Source: CAWJAP01 sp963834365
Lineage (GTDB): Bacteria; Acidobacteriota; Vicinamibacteria; Vicinamibacterales; Vicinamibacteraceae
Assembly (NCBI GenBank): GCA_963834365.1
Contig: CAWIBS010000034.1
Location: 1 to 64,000 of the forward strand
Length of the DNA stretch: 64,000 bases
Direction of reading: 5' to 3'
The notes under the pieces were generated by a model. It was not told the DNA's origin. It saw only the letters and a program-made list of their open reading frames with translations, and did not search any database. Both the position numbers and the translations under genes were made by a program. Shown here in pieces: positions 8,328 through 17,957 of the stretch; position 1 is the stretch's first letter, and the number at the start of each line of letters is the position of its first letter.

Positions 8328-10247
8328 CTAGAGCCCGAGCCGCTCGTGCAGGAGACAGAGGCTCGTCATCCACATCAGCAGCGCATCGGCGCGCGCCCGG
8401 CCCGGTCCGTCCAGTGACGGGATCGAGTCGAGCAGCGGGATCACCTTGGCGCGATCGTACAGGCCGGGGCGCTCCAGCGCGGGGCTCCGCAGCGTGTCCT
8501 GCAGGAACGCGTAGAGCCGGCCGTCCTGCTGGATGGTGGCGGGCGGCGACATGAACGGATGCTTCTGTTTCGCGTACACCGCGTCGGTCACCACCGGACG
8601 CGCCGCCTCGCGCAGCACGTACTTCTCGGTCATCCCCTTGATCTTCATCGCGACCGGCATGCGGGCGGCTTCCTCGACGACGTGATGATCGAGGAAAGGG
8701 AGGCGGCCCTCGACCGAGTGCGCCATCTCCATGCGATCGCCCAGATTGCTGAGGATGTAGTTGGGCAGCATGGTCTTGCCCCAGATGTAGAGCGACTGGT
8801 TCACCGCATCGCGTCCGGCGAGCTGACGCTCCACGTCGAGGCAGCCGAGCAGGACCCGGAACGTGTCGCGGCCGGCGAACTCCTGCTGGAAGTCGTCGTC
8901 CACGACCCGCAGCAGCCCGGCGCCGATCTGGCTCCAGGCCTCGAGGTTCGACGGGACGAAGCCCAGGATGCGCTGCACGCTGTCGAGCGGGGTCGTGCCC
9001 TGCGGCAGGAGCGTGCCGGCCGACACGCGATTGCCGGCTTCGAGATCGGCGAGCAGACGCGCCTGCTCGGCAGCCCCGGGGCGGTTGGATCCGTACAGCA
9101 CGAGGTCGCGCCGGAAGTGCGGGTAGCCGGCAAAAATCTCGTCGCTGCCTTCGCCCGTCAGCACGACCTTGATCCCGGAATCCCGTACGGCGCGGCTCAG
9201 CAGGAACTTGGCCACGGCGTGCGCGTTGGCGAACGGACGCTCGGCGTGATAGACGGCGTCGCCGAAGTGATCGGCCAGATCGGACGAGCGCACGTCGATC
9301 TGGCAGAACTCGGCGCCGGAAAATGCCGCCTGTTCGCGCGCCAGCGCAGCCTCGTCGTAGTCGTCGTGGTCGAACGACAGCGTGTACGCGCGCAGCGGCC
9401 GCGGCGACAGGCGCGAGGCGAAGCCGAGCACCGCGCACGAGTCGATGCCGCCGCTCAGATAGCACGCCACCGGAACGTCGGCGCGCAGCCGCACGCGAAT
9501 GGCGTCGGTCAGCGTGCGCTCGAGACGATCGACCCACGCGCGGGGCTCGTCGGGCGTCGTCGTCTCGCTGGCCAGGGGATAGTCCCAATCCCAGTACAGA
9601 ATGATCCGGACCTGATCGCCGTCGGTCACCAGATAGCTGCCGGGCGGGACCTGATAGATGCCGGCGAAGAGCGTCCGATCCGGCGGGTGCGAGACGAAGT
9701 GCACGTCGTAGAGCGAGTCGCGGTCCCAGCGCAGCGGCACGCCCAGCGCGGCAAGGGCCTTCACCTCCGAGGCGACGTGGACCGCGCCGCCATGCGCCGC
9801 GTAATAGAGCGGCTTGATCCCGAAGCGATCGCGCGCGGCGATGAGCTGGCGATCCCGCGCGTCCCAGATCGCGAGGGCGAACTCACCACGCAACGCGTGG
9901 ACGGCGCGTGTGCCGCGGTCTTCGTAGAGATGGAGCGCAATCTCGCTGTCCGACCGCGTCCGGAAGTGGTGACCGTCGCGCTCGAGGTCGCTGCGAATCC
10001 GCTCGAAGTCGTAGAGCTCGCCGTTGGCGACGAGTCGCAGCGTGCCCGCTTCGTTGGCGATCGGCTGATCGCCGGTCTCGAGGTCGATGATGCTCAGGCG
10101 TGCGTGGCCGAGGCCGGCACACGCGTCGGGCGCGATCCAGACGTGCTGGGCGTCCGGTCCCCGATGCCGCAGCCGGCAGACGGCCCGGCGCATGTCCTCC
10201 GCCCGGACCACGGGGTGCTTCGAGACCGATGCCACGATTCCGCACAT
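8328..10247 (-). CDS. asnB: Asparagine synthase, glutamine-hydrolysing
   Basis: The 639-residue protein has the class II layout. The start at 10,247 (MCGIVAS) puts the nucleophile Cys at position 2 of the glutaminase domain, so this start is nearly certain although the frame is open further upstream. Then come RHRGPDAQ, the ammonia-channel region and the synthetase domain with the ATP loop CYLSGGIDSCAVLGFAS and TGEGSDEIFAGYPHF. It makes asparagine, or amidates a similar carboxylate, from aspartate, glutamine and ATP. It stands alone between a repeat array and a block of REP-like elements, so there is no pathway context. Length is in the longer part of the family range. Confidence 0.93.
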   Translation of the reverse strand: MCGIVASVSKHPVVRAEDMRRAVCRLRHRGPDAQHVWIAPDACAGLGHARLSIIDLETGDQPIANEAGTLRLVANGELYDFERIRSDLERDGHHFRTRSDSEIALHLYEDRGTRAVHALRGEFALAIWDARDRQLIAARDRFGIKPLYYAAHGGAVHVASEVKALAALGVPLRWDRDSLYDVHFVSHPPDRTLFAGIYQVPPGSYLVTDGDQVRIILYWDWDYPLASETTTPDEPRAWVDRLERTLTDAIRVRLRADVPVACYLSGGIDSCAVLGFASRLSPRPLRAYTLSFDHDDYDEAALAREQAAFSGAEFCQIDVRSSDLADHFGDAVYHAERPFANAHAVAKFLLSRAVRDSGIKVVLTGEGSDEIFAGYPHFRRDLVLYGSNRPGAAEQARLLADLEAGNRVSAGTLLPQGTTPLDSVQRILGFVPSNLEAWSQIGAGLLRVVDDDFQQEFAGRDTFRVLLGCLDVERQLAGRDAVNQSLYIWGKTMLPNYILSNLGDRMEMAHSVEGRLPFLDHHVVEEAARMPVAMKIKGMTEKYVLREAARPVVTDAVYAKQKHPFMSPPATIQQDGRLYAFLQDTLRSPALERPGLYDRAKVIPLLDSIPSLDGPGRARADALLMWMTSLCLLHERLGL

Positions 10248-10262
10248 GCGCCGACCTCGCTC

Positions 10263-10465
10263 CTCCGGGTCCGGCTGAAGCCGGACACTACGGCGGCTCT
10301 CGCCCGTCCGGGTCCGGCTGGAGCTGGCACACGGCGGCCGTCCGGGTCCAGCGTGAGCCGGCACGGCGGACCCTCACTCGTCCGAGTCACCGGGCTCCGT
10401 AGCGTTCGGCTTCAGCCATGCCGTCTCGGTGTCGTCGTGTCCGGCTTCAGCCGGACCCCGCCACT
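10263..10465. repeat. Cluster of REP-like palindromes (GTCCGGCTGAAGCCGGAC type)
   Basis: At least three copies, in both orientations, of an element whose core GTCCGGCTGAAGCCGGAC folds into a hairpin; one copy is followed by ACTACGG. Degenerate copies lie between them. Similar elements occur at 22,034-22,085, 24,409-24,562 and 38,288-38,344. This is the space upstream of asnB, whose transcripts start from here or nearby. Confidence 0.8.
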
Positions 10466-10546
10466 CCGCGCACCATCATCGCAGTCCGAACGGCGGCATG
10501 GCCGTCAGGAAAGCGTAAGGATTGCGGAATCGGGCCGCAGGGCCGG

Positions 10547-11032
10547 TCAGAACGAGACCCACACCAGCCAGGGGTCGTCCACCCGGAGCACTGACTCCTG
10601 CTGATGCTGGCTCATGTACTCCGCGCGGATGAAATCGATGCTCTTGCTGCTCTGTTTCTGGCCCGACACCGGGTAGAGCAGGATGAGCACGTAGGAGTTC
10701 TCCTTGATCGTCGTGCCGTCGGCGCCCTTGAACTGGCCGTCGCCCTTGACGACCGTCAGGCCATCCGGAAACAGTGGCGTCACGACCTCGTCCAGAAACA
10801 GGCGGAAGTCCTCGTCCGTGACCACGCCACCGGGCTTGGCCGTACCGAAGAACAGCTCCGTGCGCGCGAAGGCGAGCGCCTGGCGGCGTTCGCCGTCCGG
10901 GGCCCGGCGCCGGGAAATGGGTCGGTCCTGGCGTTGTGCCTCAACTTGCTGCAGGGCCTGCACTGGCGAGGCGAGCAGCAGGGTGAAGGTCATGGCGAGT
11001 GGTGTCAGGGCTTTGCGCATCAGTGTTCGCAT
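10547..11032 (-). CDS. Secreted DUF3574-family protein
   Basis: The conserved part is ALAFARTELFFGTAKPGGVV, then FLDEVVTPLFPDGLTVVKGD, DGTTIKENSYVLILLYPV and QESVLRVDDPWLV, matching the DUF3574 pattern. No reaction is known for the family. I place the start at ATG 11,032, which has AAGG about nine bases upstream and begins a signal peptide (MRKALTPLAMTFTLLLASPVQA). The frame is open upstream to 11,278 and there encodes another lipoprotein-like signal (ALVVVLSMLGGC), so a longer form cannot be excluded. It is divergent to the TPR gene. Confidence 0.7.
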   Translation of the reverse strand: MRTLMRKALTPLAMTFTLLLASPVQALQQVEAQRQDRPISRRRAPDGERRQALAFARTELFFGTAKPGGVVTDEDFRLFLDEVVTPLFPDGLTVVKGDGQFKGADGTTIKENSYVLILLYPVSGQKQSSKSIDFIRAEYMSQHQQESVLRVDDPWLVWVSF

Positions 11033-11376
11033 CTTCGACATCCTTGTCTTTCGTACGGGCCGCGCGTCGGTGCGGCGTTCGACCAGGGACACGTGAACGG
11101 CATCGTGCACGGCCCGCGACGGCTCGAGCTGGAGGGGCCGGTCGGTCCCTTCCAGTCGCCACGGGCCGCGTGAAGCGCACCCGCCCAGCATCGACAGGAC
11201 GACCACCAGCGCGGCCGACTGTCTGAGCAGGTGTAGACGTCCGTCGCCGGAGCCGTGGAGCGTGAGGCGGGCCTGCATCTCGTTAATGAGTTACGTGCGC
11301 GACCGTCCCGACCGGACACGAATCGGAGCGACACGGGCGTTACGTCACGGCGTTACGCCAGTCCGAGCCACCGGCT

Positions 11377-11406
11377 TTGACGGCAGGCTTACGGCTTCGT
11401 TATGAC
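11377..11406 (+). promoter_or_regulatory. Sigma-70-type promoter of the TPR gene
   Basis: TTGACG and TATGAC are separated by 18 bp and point at the TPR gene, whose ATG lies 36 bp beyond the -10 box. Transcription should start near 11,413. Confidence 0.55.
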
Positions 11407-11441
11407 TGGACCGTCCAGCGGCCCGATGATCGACCTGACCC

Positions 11442-13028
11442 ATGAGTGCGGTTCTCGCGTCGCTCGACACGCCTCAGCACGCGGAAGTGGCTGAGCAGCT
11501 GGAGCGGATCCTCGCGGACGTTCGATTCGTCTCGTCCGAGCGAAGCTCCAGCTTCCTGCGCTACGTCGTCGAACGGACGCTCGCCGGCCGGGCAAGCGAG
11601 ATCAAAGAGCTCGTGATCGCCGTCGAGCTCTACGCACGCACCACCGGTTACGACCCCAAGGCCGATTCCACCGTGCGCGTCGAGGCGAGCCGGGTCCGGG
11701 CCAGGCTGCAGGACTACTACACGCACAAGGGGGCCTTCGATCCGATCCGCATCGCGATCCCGAAGGGCGCCTACGTCCCCACGTTCGACCGGAACCACGC
11801 AGTGCCGGTCGCCGAACCCGCCTCGGAGCCCGTGGCGACGAAGGCTGACCGGCCCGGACGCGACCGGCAGATGCGCGGGCTCGCGGCGCAATGGTCGATC
11901 CTCGTCATGGCCGCCGCCTCGCTCGTGCTCGCATGGTGGCTGTGGCGTCCCGACCGGGTCGGGGCGGAGCCGGGCCCGGGCACCGCAGCCGTCCACGCCG
12001 ATGCCCGGGCCGAGAGCCTCACGGCCTGGCACGAAGGCAACGAGTTGCTCCGGCAGGATCCGCACTCGGCCCTGTCGGATCGCGGCATGCCGCAGACCCT
12101 TGCGCGCGCCATCGAGCGCTACGAGCTCGCGGTGTCCAGGAGCCCGGCATTTGCCCGAGGCTGGGCGTCGCTCGCCGAAGCCTACGAATACGCATATGCG
12201 TTCGTCGGGCGCAGCGCCGCCGACGATGCGAGAAGAGCGGAGGACGCGGCACGGCGTGCGCTGACGCTCGATCCGAACCTGGCCGAGGGCCATGCGATGC
12301 TGGCCATGGTCCTCTTCTACCTGCGGTGGGACTTCGCGGCCGCCGACGCGGCGTATCGCCGTGCCCTCGAGCTCGCGCCCCGCAATGCGTGGGCGATCGT
12401 CGAGTACGCCGACCTGCTGCGCGAGACCGGGCGCCTCGAGCAGGCGGCTGCGGCCATTCGTCGCGGCCGGGCGCTGCAGCCCGCGCTGCAGATCCTGGCC
12501 GTCAAGGAGGCCGAGATTCTGCTCGATCAGGGGCGCCCGGATCAGGCGATGGCTGTCGCCCGCGACGCCATCGCGCTCAAGCACGACTCGATACGGGCCC
12601 ACGTGGCGCTCGGGATGGCACTCGAGGCGAAAGGCGACGTCGAGCCGGCGCTGACCCAGTATCGCAAGGCGCTCGAGATTCACGGCCAGGATCGCCGGGC
12701 GCTCCCCGCCCTGGGGTATCTGCTCGGCCGGAGCGGCCGCGAAGGCGAGGCGCGCGACGTCCTTCGCCGCCTCGAAGATCTCCACACGCGCATTCGCAAC
12801 TGTGCCTTTCAGATCGCCGTCGTCCACGCGGGCCTGGGTGACCAGGCACGTGCACTGGACTGGCTCGAGCACGCGCACGCGAGCCGGCAGATGCACCTGC
12901 CGTTCATGGTGGTGGAGCCGCGCTTCCGATCGCTGCGCTCGCATCCGCGCTTCCAGGCGATCGCGCGCAACATCGGGTTGACCGGGAGTGAGCTGGGGAC
13001 TTGGGCGACTGGGCGTCTGGGCGACTAG
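11442..13028 (+). CDS. Membrane TPR protein with an N-terminal DNA-binding-like domain
   Basis: The 528-residue protein has three parts. Residues 15-110 (VRFVSSERSSSFLRYVVERT, then VRVEASRVRARLQDYYTHKG) resemble the N-terminal module of CadC- or adenylate-cyclase-like regulators. A membrane helix follows at about 148-167 (WSILVMAAASLVLAWWLW). Then come TPR repeats from about 195 to 500 (AIERYELAVSRSPAFARGWA, AYRRALELAPRNAWAIVEYA). It may pass envelope information to transcription. The last ten residues (GTWATGRLGD) are encoded by the tandem repeat that follows, so the end has drifted into repeat DNA. Confidence 0.75.
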   Translation: MSAVLASLDTPQHAEVAEQLERILADVRFVSSERSSSFLRYVVERTLAGRASEIKELVIAVELYARTTGYDPKADSTVRVEASRVRARLQDYYTHKGAFDPIRIAIPKGAYVPTFDRNHAVPVAEPASEPVATKADRPGRDRQMRGLAAQWSILVMAAASLVLAWWLWRPDRVGAEPGPGTAAVHADARAESLTAWHEGNELLRQDPHSALSDRGMPQTLARAIERYELAVSRSPAFARGWASLAEAYEYAYAFVGRSAADDARRAEDAARRALTLDPNLAEGHAMLAMVLFYLRWDFAAADAAYRRALELAPRNAWAIVEYADLLRETGRLEQAAAAIRRGRALQPALQILAVKEAEILLDQGRPDQAMAVARDAIALKHDSIRAHVALGMALEAKGDVEPALTQYRKALEIHGQDRRALPALGYLLGRSGREGEARDVLRRLEDLHTRIRNCAFQIAVVHAGLGDQARALDWLEHAHASRQMHLPFMVVEPRFRSLRSHPRFQAIARNIGLTGSELGTWATGRLGD

Positions 13029-13100
13029 GGACCAAAGACCGACGACCAAAGACCAACGACCAAAGACCAACGACCAACGACCAACGACCAAAGACCGACT
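13003..13100. repeat. Tandem phrase repeats: GGGCGACT, then ACCAACG/ACCAAAG
   Basis: Three GGGCGACT-type units lie inside the end of the TPR gene. They are followed from 13,029 by about ten 7 bp units alternating between ACCAAAG and ACCAACG. The second type appears inverted at 26,110-26,156. Confidence 0.8.
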
Positions 13101-13132
13101 ACGGGCTGCAGGCTTCAGGCCAGACCGAAGAC

Positions 13133-13215
13133 CCCAGCCGTTCGAGCCGCTCCAGCCGTTCTAGCCGCTCCAGGCGCCCAGCCGCTCCAGCCGCCCAGCC
13201 GCTCCAGCCGCTCCA
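13133..13215. repeat. Inverted copy of the 9 bp phrase array
   Basis: CCAGCCGTT/CGAGCCGCT/CCAGCCGCT units. Read on the minus strand they equal the AACGGCTGG/AGCGGCTGG units at 8,085-8,165. The two arrays lie about 5 kb apart in opposite orientation. Confidence 0.75.
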
Positions 13216-13219
13216 CCGT

Positions 13220-13225
13220 TATACT
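13220..13225 (+). promoter_or_regulatory. -10 box upstream of the HEAT/cytochrome gene
   Basis: TATACT lies 37 bp before the ATG at 13,263, which has GGAGG-like sequence (GACGGAGGCTGGCTC) as ribosome binding site. The -35 region falls inside the repeat array, so the repeat may form part of the promoter. Confidence 0.4.
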
Positions 13226-13262
13226 CACGCCCGCTGACGATCCACGTGACGGAGGCTGGCTC

Positions 13263-16200
13263 ATGAGTCCTGCGACTATGCGCGCGTCGCGCGCCGGCGG
13301 CGTTGCGGCCCTCATCCTCGCATCGCTCGTGCTGCCGGACGCGCGCGAGCGGGTCTCGCTCCGCGGGCAGGTGCTGACCGTCCCCGACGGCTTCGAGGTC
13401 GAGCTCGTGGCAGGTCCGCCACTGGTCGAGCGTCCCATCGTTGCCGACTTCGACGACGACGGCCGTCTCTACGTCGCCGACTCGTCGGGATCGAACGACA
13501 AGGTCGAAAAGCAGCTCGCCGACCGGCCGCACCGGATCGTGCGTCTCGAGGACACCGACGGCGACGGCCGGTACGACGACAGCCGCGTGTTCGCGGACCG
13601 CATGATGCTGCCACAGGGCACGCTCTGGTTCGACGGATCGCTCTATGTCGCGGCGCCCCCGAGCATCTGGAAGCTGACGGACACCGACGCCGACGGGGTC
13701 GCGGATCGCCGCGAGGAGTGGTTTCAAGGCAAGACGCTCACTAACTGCGCGAACGATCTCCATGGGCCCTACCTCGGACCCGATGGCTGGATCTACTGGA
13801 CGAAAGGGGCATTCGCCCAGCAGACGTACGAACGCCCCGGGGCGGCGCCGCTGGTCACCCGCGCCGCGCACATCTTCCGTCGGCGTCCGGGCGACACGCT
13901 CGTGGAGCCGGTGCTCACCGGCGGCATGGACAATCCCGTCGAAGTCGCCTTCACGTCGTCTGGCGAGCGCATGCTCACCGCCACGTTCCTCGAGCATCCG
14001 CAGCTCGGGCGACGTGATGCGCTGATTCACGCGGTGTATGGCGGCGTCTACGGCAAGCCGCACGCGGTCCTCGACGGGCAGCGCCAGACCGGCGACCTGC
14101 TCCCGGCCGTGTCGCACTTCGGCCCGGCGGCGCCCTCGGGCCTGGCGCGGTATGCGTCGCGTGTCCTCGGCGACGAGTATCGCGACAACTTCTTCGCCAC
14201 GCTGTTCAACCTGCACAAGGTGACGCGACACGAGCTCGAACGGGAGGGGAGCTCGTTCAAGAGCCGCGACACCGACTTCCTCGTCTCCGACAGCCTCGAC
14301 TTCCATCCGACCGACGTGCTCGAAGACGCCGACGGCAGCCTGCTCGTCGTCGATACCGGCGCCTGGTACAAGCTGTGCTGCCCGACCTCGCAGCTCGCCA
14401 AGCCGGACGTGCCGGGCGCAATCTACCGCGTCCGCCGCAAGGGCGCCCCGGCGGTCCCGGACCCCCGCGGACGCCGACTCGCCTGGCCGTCGATGACCCC
14501 GGCCGATCTGGCGGCGCGGCTCGACGATCCGCGTCCAGCGGTGCAGGCGCGCGCGATCGATCTGCTGGCACGCCGACCGGACGCCGTGGCGGCGCTCGAG
14601 CGCGTGCTCGCCCCGGCGTCCTCGGCAGACGCACGCCGCAATGCGGTCTGGGCCCTGACCCGCATCGAGGCACCGCAGGCGCGCAGCGGCGTCCGGACGG
14701 CGCTCACCGACCGCGACGAACGGGTGCGGCTGTCAGCGCTGCATGCGGTGGGACTGTGGCGGGATCGGGCGGCGGTGCCCGCCCTCCTGGATGCGCTGCA
14801 ATCCAAGGCGCCCGCGGTGCAGCGATCCGCCGCCGAAGCGCTCGGACGCATCGGCGATGCGCGCGCGGTCCCGGCCCTGCTGAGCGTCGCCGGTCTCGAG
14901 CTCGATCAGATCCGTGAGCACTCCGTGATCTACGCCTTGATCGAGATCGGTGACCCGGCGTCCACGGCCGCAGGCCTGCAGGCGGCGGCGCCTCGCGCCA
15001 GGCGTGCCGCGCTGATCGCGCTCGACCAGATCGATCGGGGCGGCCTGCAGCCCGACACCGTGGTCGCGCTGCTCGATTCCCGCGACCCGATCATCAAGGA
15101 CGCGGCATGGTGGGTCGTGGGCCGCCATCCGGAGTGGGGCGTCGCTCTCGCGGGATTCTTCGGGCGGCGCCTGTCCGCGCCCCGGCTCACCGGGGCCGAG
15201 CGCGACGAGCTGGTGCAGCAGCTGTCCCGGTTTGGCGGGAACGCCGGGATCCAATCGCTGCTCGCGACCACCGTCGAGCGCGGCGTCTCGCGGGACGCAC
15301 GTCTCATCGCACTGCAGGCGATGGCACGTTCGCGTGCGAAGGAGCTCCCGGCCGTCTGGCTCGCGCCGCTCATCGCCGGACTGACCGGCGGCGATCCCGA
15401 GCTCGCACGGGCGTCGGTCGCCGTCGCCCGCGCGTCGCCGCCCGCTCCGTCAGCCGCACCGGAACTGAAGGATGCGCTGCTTCGTGTCGCGCGCGACGCG
15501 GCGACCCCGGTGGACGTGCGCCTCGATGCGCTGGCGACGATCGAGGCCGGCCTGACGCCGGTCGATCCCGCGCTGTTCGATCTGCTGAGCGCGAGCCTGG
15601 CTCCCGATCAGCCGGCAGCCATTCGGGTCGCGGCCGCCGGCGTCGTCGCCCGGGTGCGGCTCGACCGCGCCCAGTTGTCGGCGCTGGCCCGGACGCTCGA
15701 GTCGAGCGGGCCGCTGGAGCTGCCGCGCCTGCTGCCGGCCTTCGACTCCGGCAGCGACGAGGCGCTCGGCTTCGAGATGCTGGCCGCCCTCGAGCGATCG
15801 AAGGGTCGTGCCAGTCTTCGGCCCGACGTACTGCGTCCGCGCCTGGCGAAGTATCCCGCGGCGGTGCAGCAGCGCGGGGAGGCGCTGCTCTCGTCGCTGG
15901 ATGCGGCGATCGCCAGGCAGGCGGCCCGGCTCGAGCAGCTGCTGGCGACGGCGCGCGGCGGCGATCTCCGGCGCGGGCAGATGGTCTTCAACGGCCCGAA
16001 GGGCGCGTGTTCCTCGTGCCACGCGATCGGCTACCAGGGCGGCCGGATCGGGCCCGACCTCACGGCCATCGGCCAGATTCGCAGCGAGCGCGACCTGCTC
16101 GAGGCGATCGTCTTTCCGAACGCCAGCTTTCCACGGGGGTACGAATCCGTGATCGTGACGACGACCTCGGGTCAGGTGCACAGCGGCATCCTGCGAAACG

Positions 16201-16385
16201 AGCTGGCCGACGAGCTCGTGGTCGCGACCGGCGAGCGTGAGGAAGTGCGGATTCCCCGACAGACGATTGCGGACATGCAGCCCGGCTCGGTGTCGCTCAT
16301 GCCGGCGGGGTTCGGCGATCAGCTCTCGCTGCAGGAGCTCGCGGATCTGCTGGCCTTCCTCAAGGCGACACGCTGGGGGGCGTAA
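13263..16385 (+). CDS. Exported beta-propeller/HEAT-repeat/c-type cytochrome protein of PVC type
   Basis: The 1,040-residue protein begins with a signal-like helix (VAALILASLVLP). Residues 40-400 form the propeller-like N-terminal domain of the membrane-bound dehydrogenase family (FDDDGRLYVADSSGSNDK, EDTDGDGRYDD, DGWIYWTKGAF). HEAT-like repeats run from about 420 to 880 (RAIDLLARRPDAVAALE, SAAEALGRIGDARAVPALL). The heme site CSSCH is at 916-920 in the family's C-terminal heme domain (IGPDLTAIGQIRSERDLLEA). It probably passes electrons in the periplasm from an unknown substrate. The frame is intact over 3 kb. The ankyrin gene starts 4 bp after the stop, so they may be one operon. Confidence 0.85.
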   Translation: MSPATMRASRAGGVAALILASLVLPDARERVSLRGQVLTVPDGFEVELVAGPPLVERPIVADFDDDGRLYVADSSGSNDKVEKQLADRPHRIVRLEDTDGDGRYDDSRVFADRMMLPQGTLWFDGSLYVAAPPSIWKLTDTDADGVADRREEWFQGKTLTNCANDLHGPYLGPDGWIYWTKGAFAQQTYERPGAAPLVTRAAHIFRRRPGDTLVEPVLTGGMDNPVEVAFTSSGERMLTATFLEHPQLGRRDALIHAVYGGVYGKPHAVLDGQRQTGDLLPAVSHFGPAAPSGLARYASRVLGDEYRDNFFATLFNLHKVTRHELEREGSSFKSRDTDFLVSDSLDFHPTDVLEDADGSLLVVDTGAWYKLCCPTSQLAKPDVPGAIYRVRRKGAPAVPDPRGRRLAWPSMTPADLAARLDDPRPAVQARAIDLLARRPDAVAALERVLAPASSADARRNAVWALTRIEAPQARSGVRTALTDRDERVRLSALHAVGLWRDRAAVPALLDALQSKAPAVQRSAAEALGRIGDARAVPALLSVAGLELDQIREHSVIYALIEIGDPASTAAGLQAAAPRARRAALIALDQIDRGGLQPDTVVALLDSRDPIIKDAAWWVVGRHPEWGVALAGFFGRRLSAPRLTGAERDELVQQLSRFGGNAGIQSLLATTVERGVSRDARLIALQAMARSRAKELPAVWLAPLIAGLTGGDPELARASVAVARASPPAPSAAPELKDALLRVARDAATPVDVRLDALATIEAGLTPVDPALFDLLSASLAPDQPAAIRVAAAGVVARVRLDRAQLSALARTLESSGPLELPRLLPAFDSGSDEALGFEMLAALERSKGRASLRPDVLRPRLAKYPAAVQQRGEALLSSLDAAIARQAARLEQLLATARGGDLRRGQMVFNGPKGACSSCHAIGYQGGRIGPDLTAIGQIRSERDLLEAIVFPNASFPRGYESVIVTTTSGQVHSGILRNELADELVVATGEREEVRIPRQTIADMQPGSVSLMPAGFGDQLSLQELADLLAFLKATRWGA

Positions 16386-16389
16386 CGCC

Positions 16390-17693
16390 TTGCTGGAACA
16401 GTTTCAGCTCGCGCTGCAGGCACAGGATATCGGGCGCGTCCGGGCGCTGCTCGAGACCCATGCCGAGGTCCGCGCCCTGGTGAACGCGCCGATCGGGCCC
16501 TTCGACGGCCGTCCGGCGGCAATGGTGAAACACAACCTGCCGCTGCTCGATCTGCTGCTGTCCCATGGCGCCGATCTCAATCTGAAGAGCGCGTGGTGGG
16601 CCGGCGGATTCGGCCTGCTCGACGTGGACTGCACGCCCGAACAGGCCGCACCGCTCCTGGCCCGGGGGGCGACGGTGGACGTCTTCGCGGCCGCGCACCT
16701 CGGGATGATCGAGCGGTTGCGCGACGCTCGTGGACGACGATCCCTCGCTCGTCCACGCCCGCGGCGGCGACGGCAAGACGCCGCTGCACAGCGCCGCCAC
16801 CATCGAGATCGCGCGTGATCTCCTCGACCGCGGCGCGGTCATCGACGCCCGCGACGTGGATCACGAATCCACGGCCGCTCAGTATCTCGTCCGCGACGCG
16901 CCCGACGTGGTTCGTCTGCTGGTCGAACGTGGGGCCTGGTTCGACATCTTCATCGCCGTCGGCCTGCGTAACGCGGCCCTGGTCGAGCGCTGTCTGCGCG
17001 ACGATGCCGACGCGCTCAATCACCGCACCGGTCAAGGCCTGTATGTCGTCGCCCACGACGGGAAGCGGGCCGCGACACCCCGAGCAGATCGGCGATCGGC
17101 GCGGCGACATCTATCGCTGGGTGTTCGACCACAACGTCTCGGCCGTCGAGGCCGCGGCCCGTCTCGGCTTCGACGACATCGTCGCGCTGCTCCTTCGCCA
17201 TGCGACGCCCGCTCAACGGCTGCTGGCCGCGTGCGCCGGCGCCGATCGCGCGGCCGCGCAGGCGGTCCTCGACGCGCATCCGGGCGTGGTGGCCGCTCTG
17301 ACGCGATCCGAGATGCGCCTCATCGCCGACAAGGCGCACGCCAATGACACCGCGGCCGTGGCGTTGATGCTCGACATCGGCTTCGATGCCGGCATCACCG
17401 GACCCGATGCGGCGGAGCCGATTCGATGGGCTGCGTTCCACGGCAACGCCGAGCTCGTCCGGCGGCTGCTGACGCACGCGCCGCCGATCGGAGCGCGCGA
17501 TCCGCACTACGGTTCGACGGTCCTGGGCTGGTGTCTGTACGGCTCGCTCAACGGCTGGCGGCGGAGGACCGGCGACTATGCCGCCACCGTCCAGTTGCTG
17601 CTCGACGCCGGCGAACGTCCGGACCCGTCGGCCTTCCCGACCGGTCGTGACGATGTGGACATCGTGCTGCGAAAGGACTTCGAGTCACGCTAG
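16390..17693 (+). CDS. Ankyrin-repeat protein, frameshifted twice
   Basis: Coding sequence begins right after the previous gene, with TTG 16,390 as first possible start (LLEQFQLALQAQDIGRVRAL). It changes frame near 16,728 and again near 17,075. Joined, the protein would have about 430 residues of ankyrin-like repeats: LLDLLLSHGADLNLKS, LVHARGGDGKTPLHSAATIE, VVRLLVERGAWFDIF, ATVQLLLDAGERPDPSAFP. Because family sequence is preserved on both sides of each shift, the breaks are recent or are assembly errors. The 3' end is duplicated at 18,925-19,041. Ankyrin repeats bind other proteins; the partner is unknown. Confidence 0.7.
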
Positions 17694-17894
17694 GGACGTA
17701 GCTCAGCGCTGTGGGCATGAGCGGACGCCTGGCGCTCACCTGAAGTTGTCGCAATCAACGTCGTGGTGCGGGTGGCGAAGTCGAAGAACACGACCGCCGG
17801 CAGCGGACGGTCCCTCGTCTCCAGGATTGGCCAAAGCCCGTCAGCGGATTGCGCCAGCGGGCCCATTGGTCCCTGCCAGCCGCCCGTTCATCGC

Positions 17895-17900
17895 TATAAT
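17895..17900 (+). promoter_or_regulatory. -10 box of the metzincin gene
   Basis: A perfect TATAAT stands 57 bp before the ATG. CTGCCA at 17,873-17,878, 16 bp upstream, is a weak -35 candidate. The stretch 17,694-17,957 holds nothing else recognisable. Confidence 0.45.
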
Positions 17901-17957
17901 CGCTCCGTCCATCAAACAGGCCGTCGAACGTCCTTGATCGGATCGAGGAGGTATGGG

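Noticed and set aside
8559..10604. A 681-codon open frame on the plus strand across the asparagine synthase gene
   Set aside because: It is antisense to a clearly recognisable gene, has no known motif and is low-complexity Arg/Ala/Val sequence, as expected of shadow frames in high-GC DNA.
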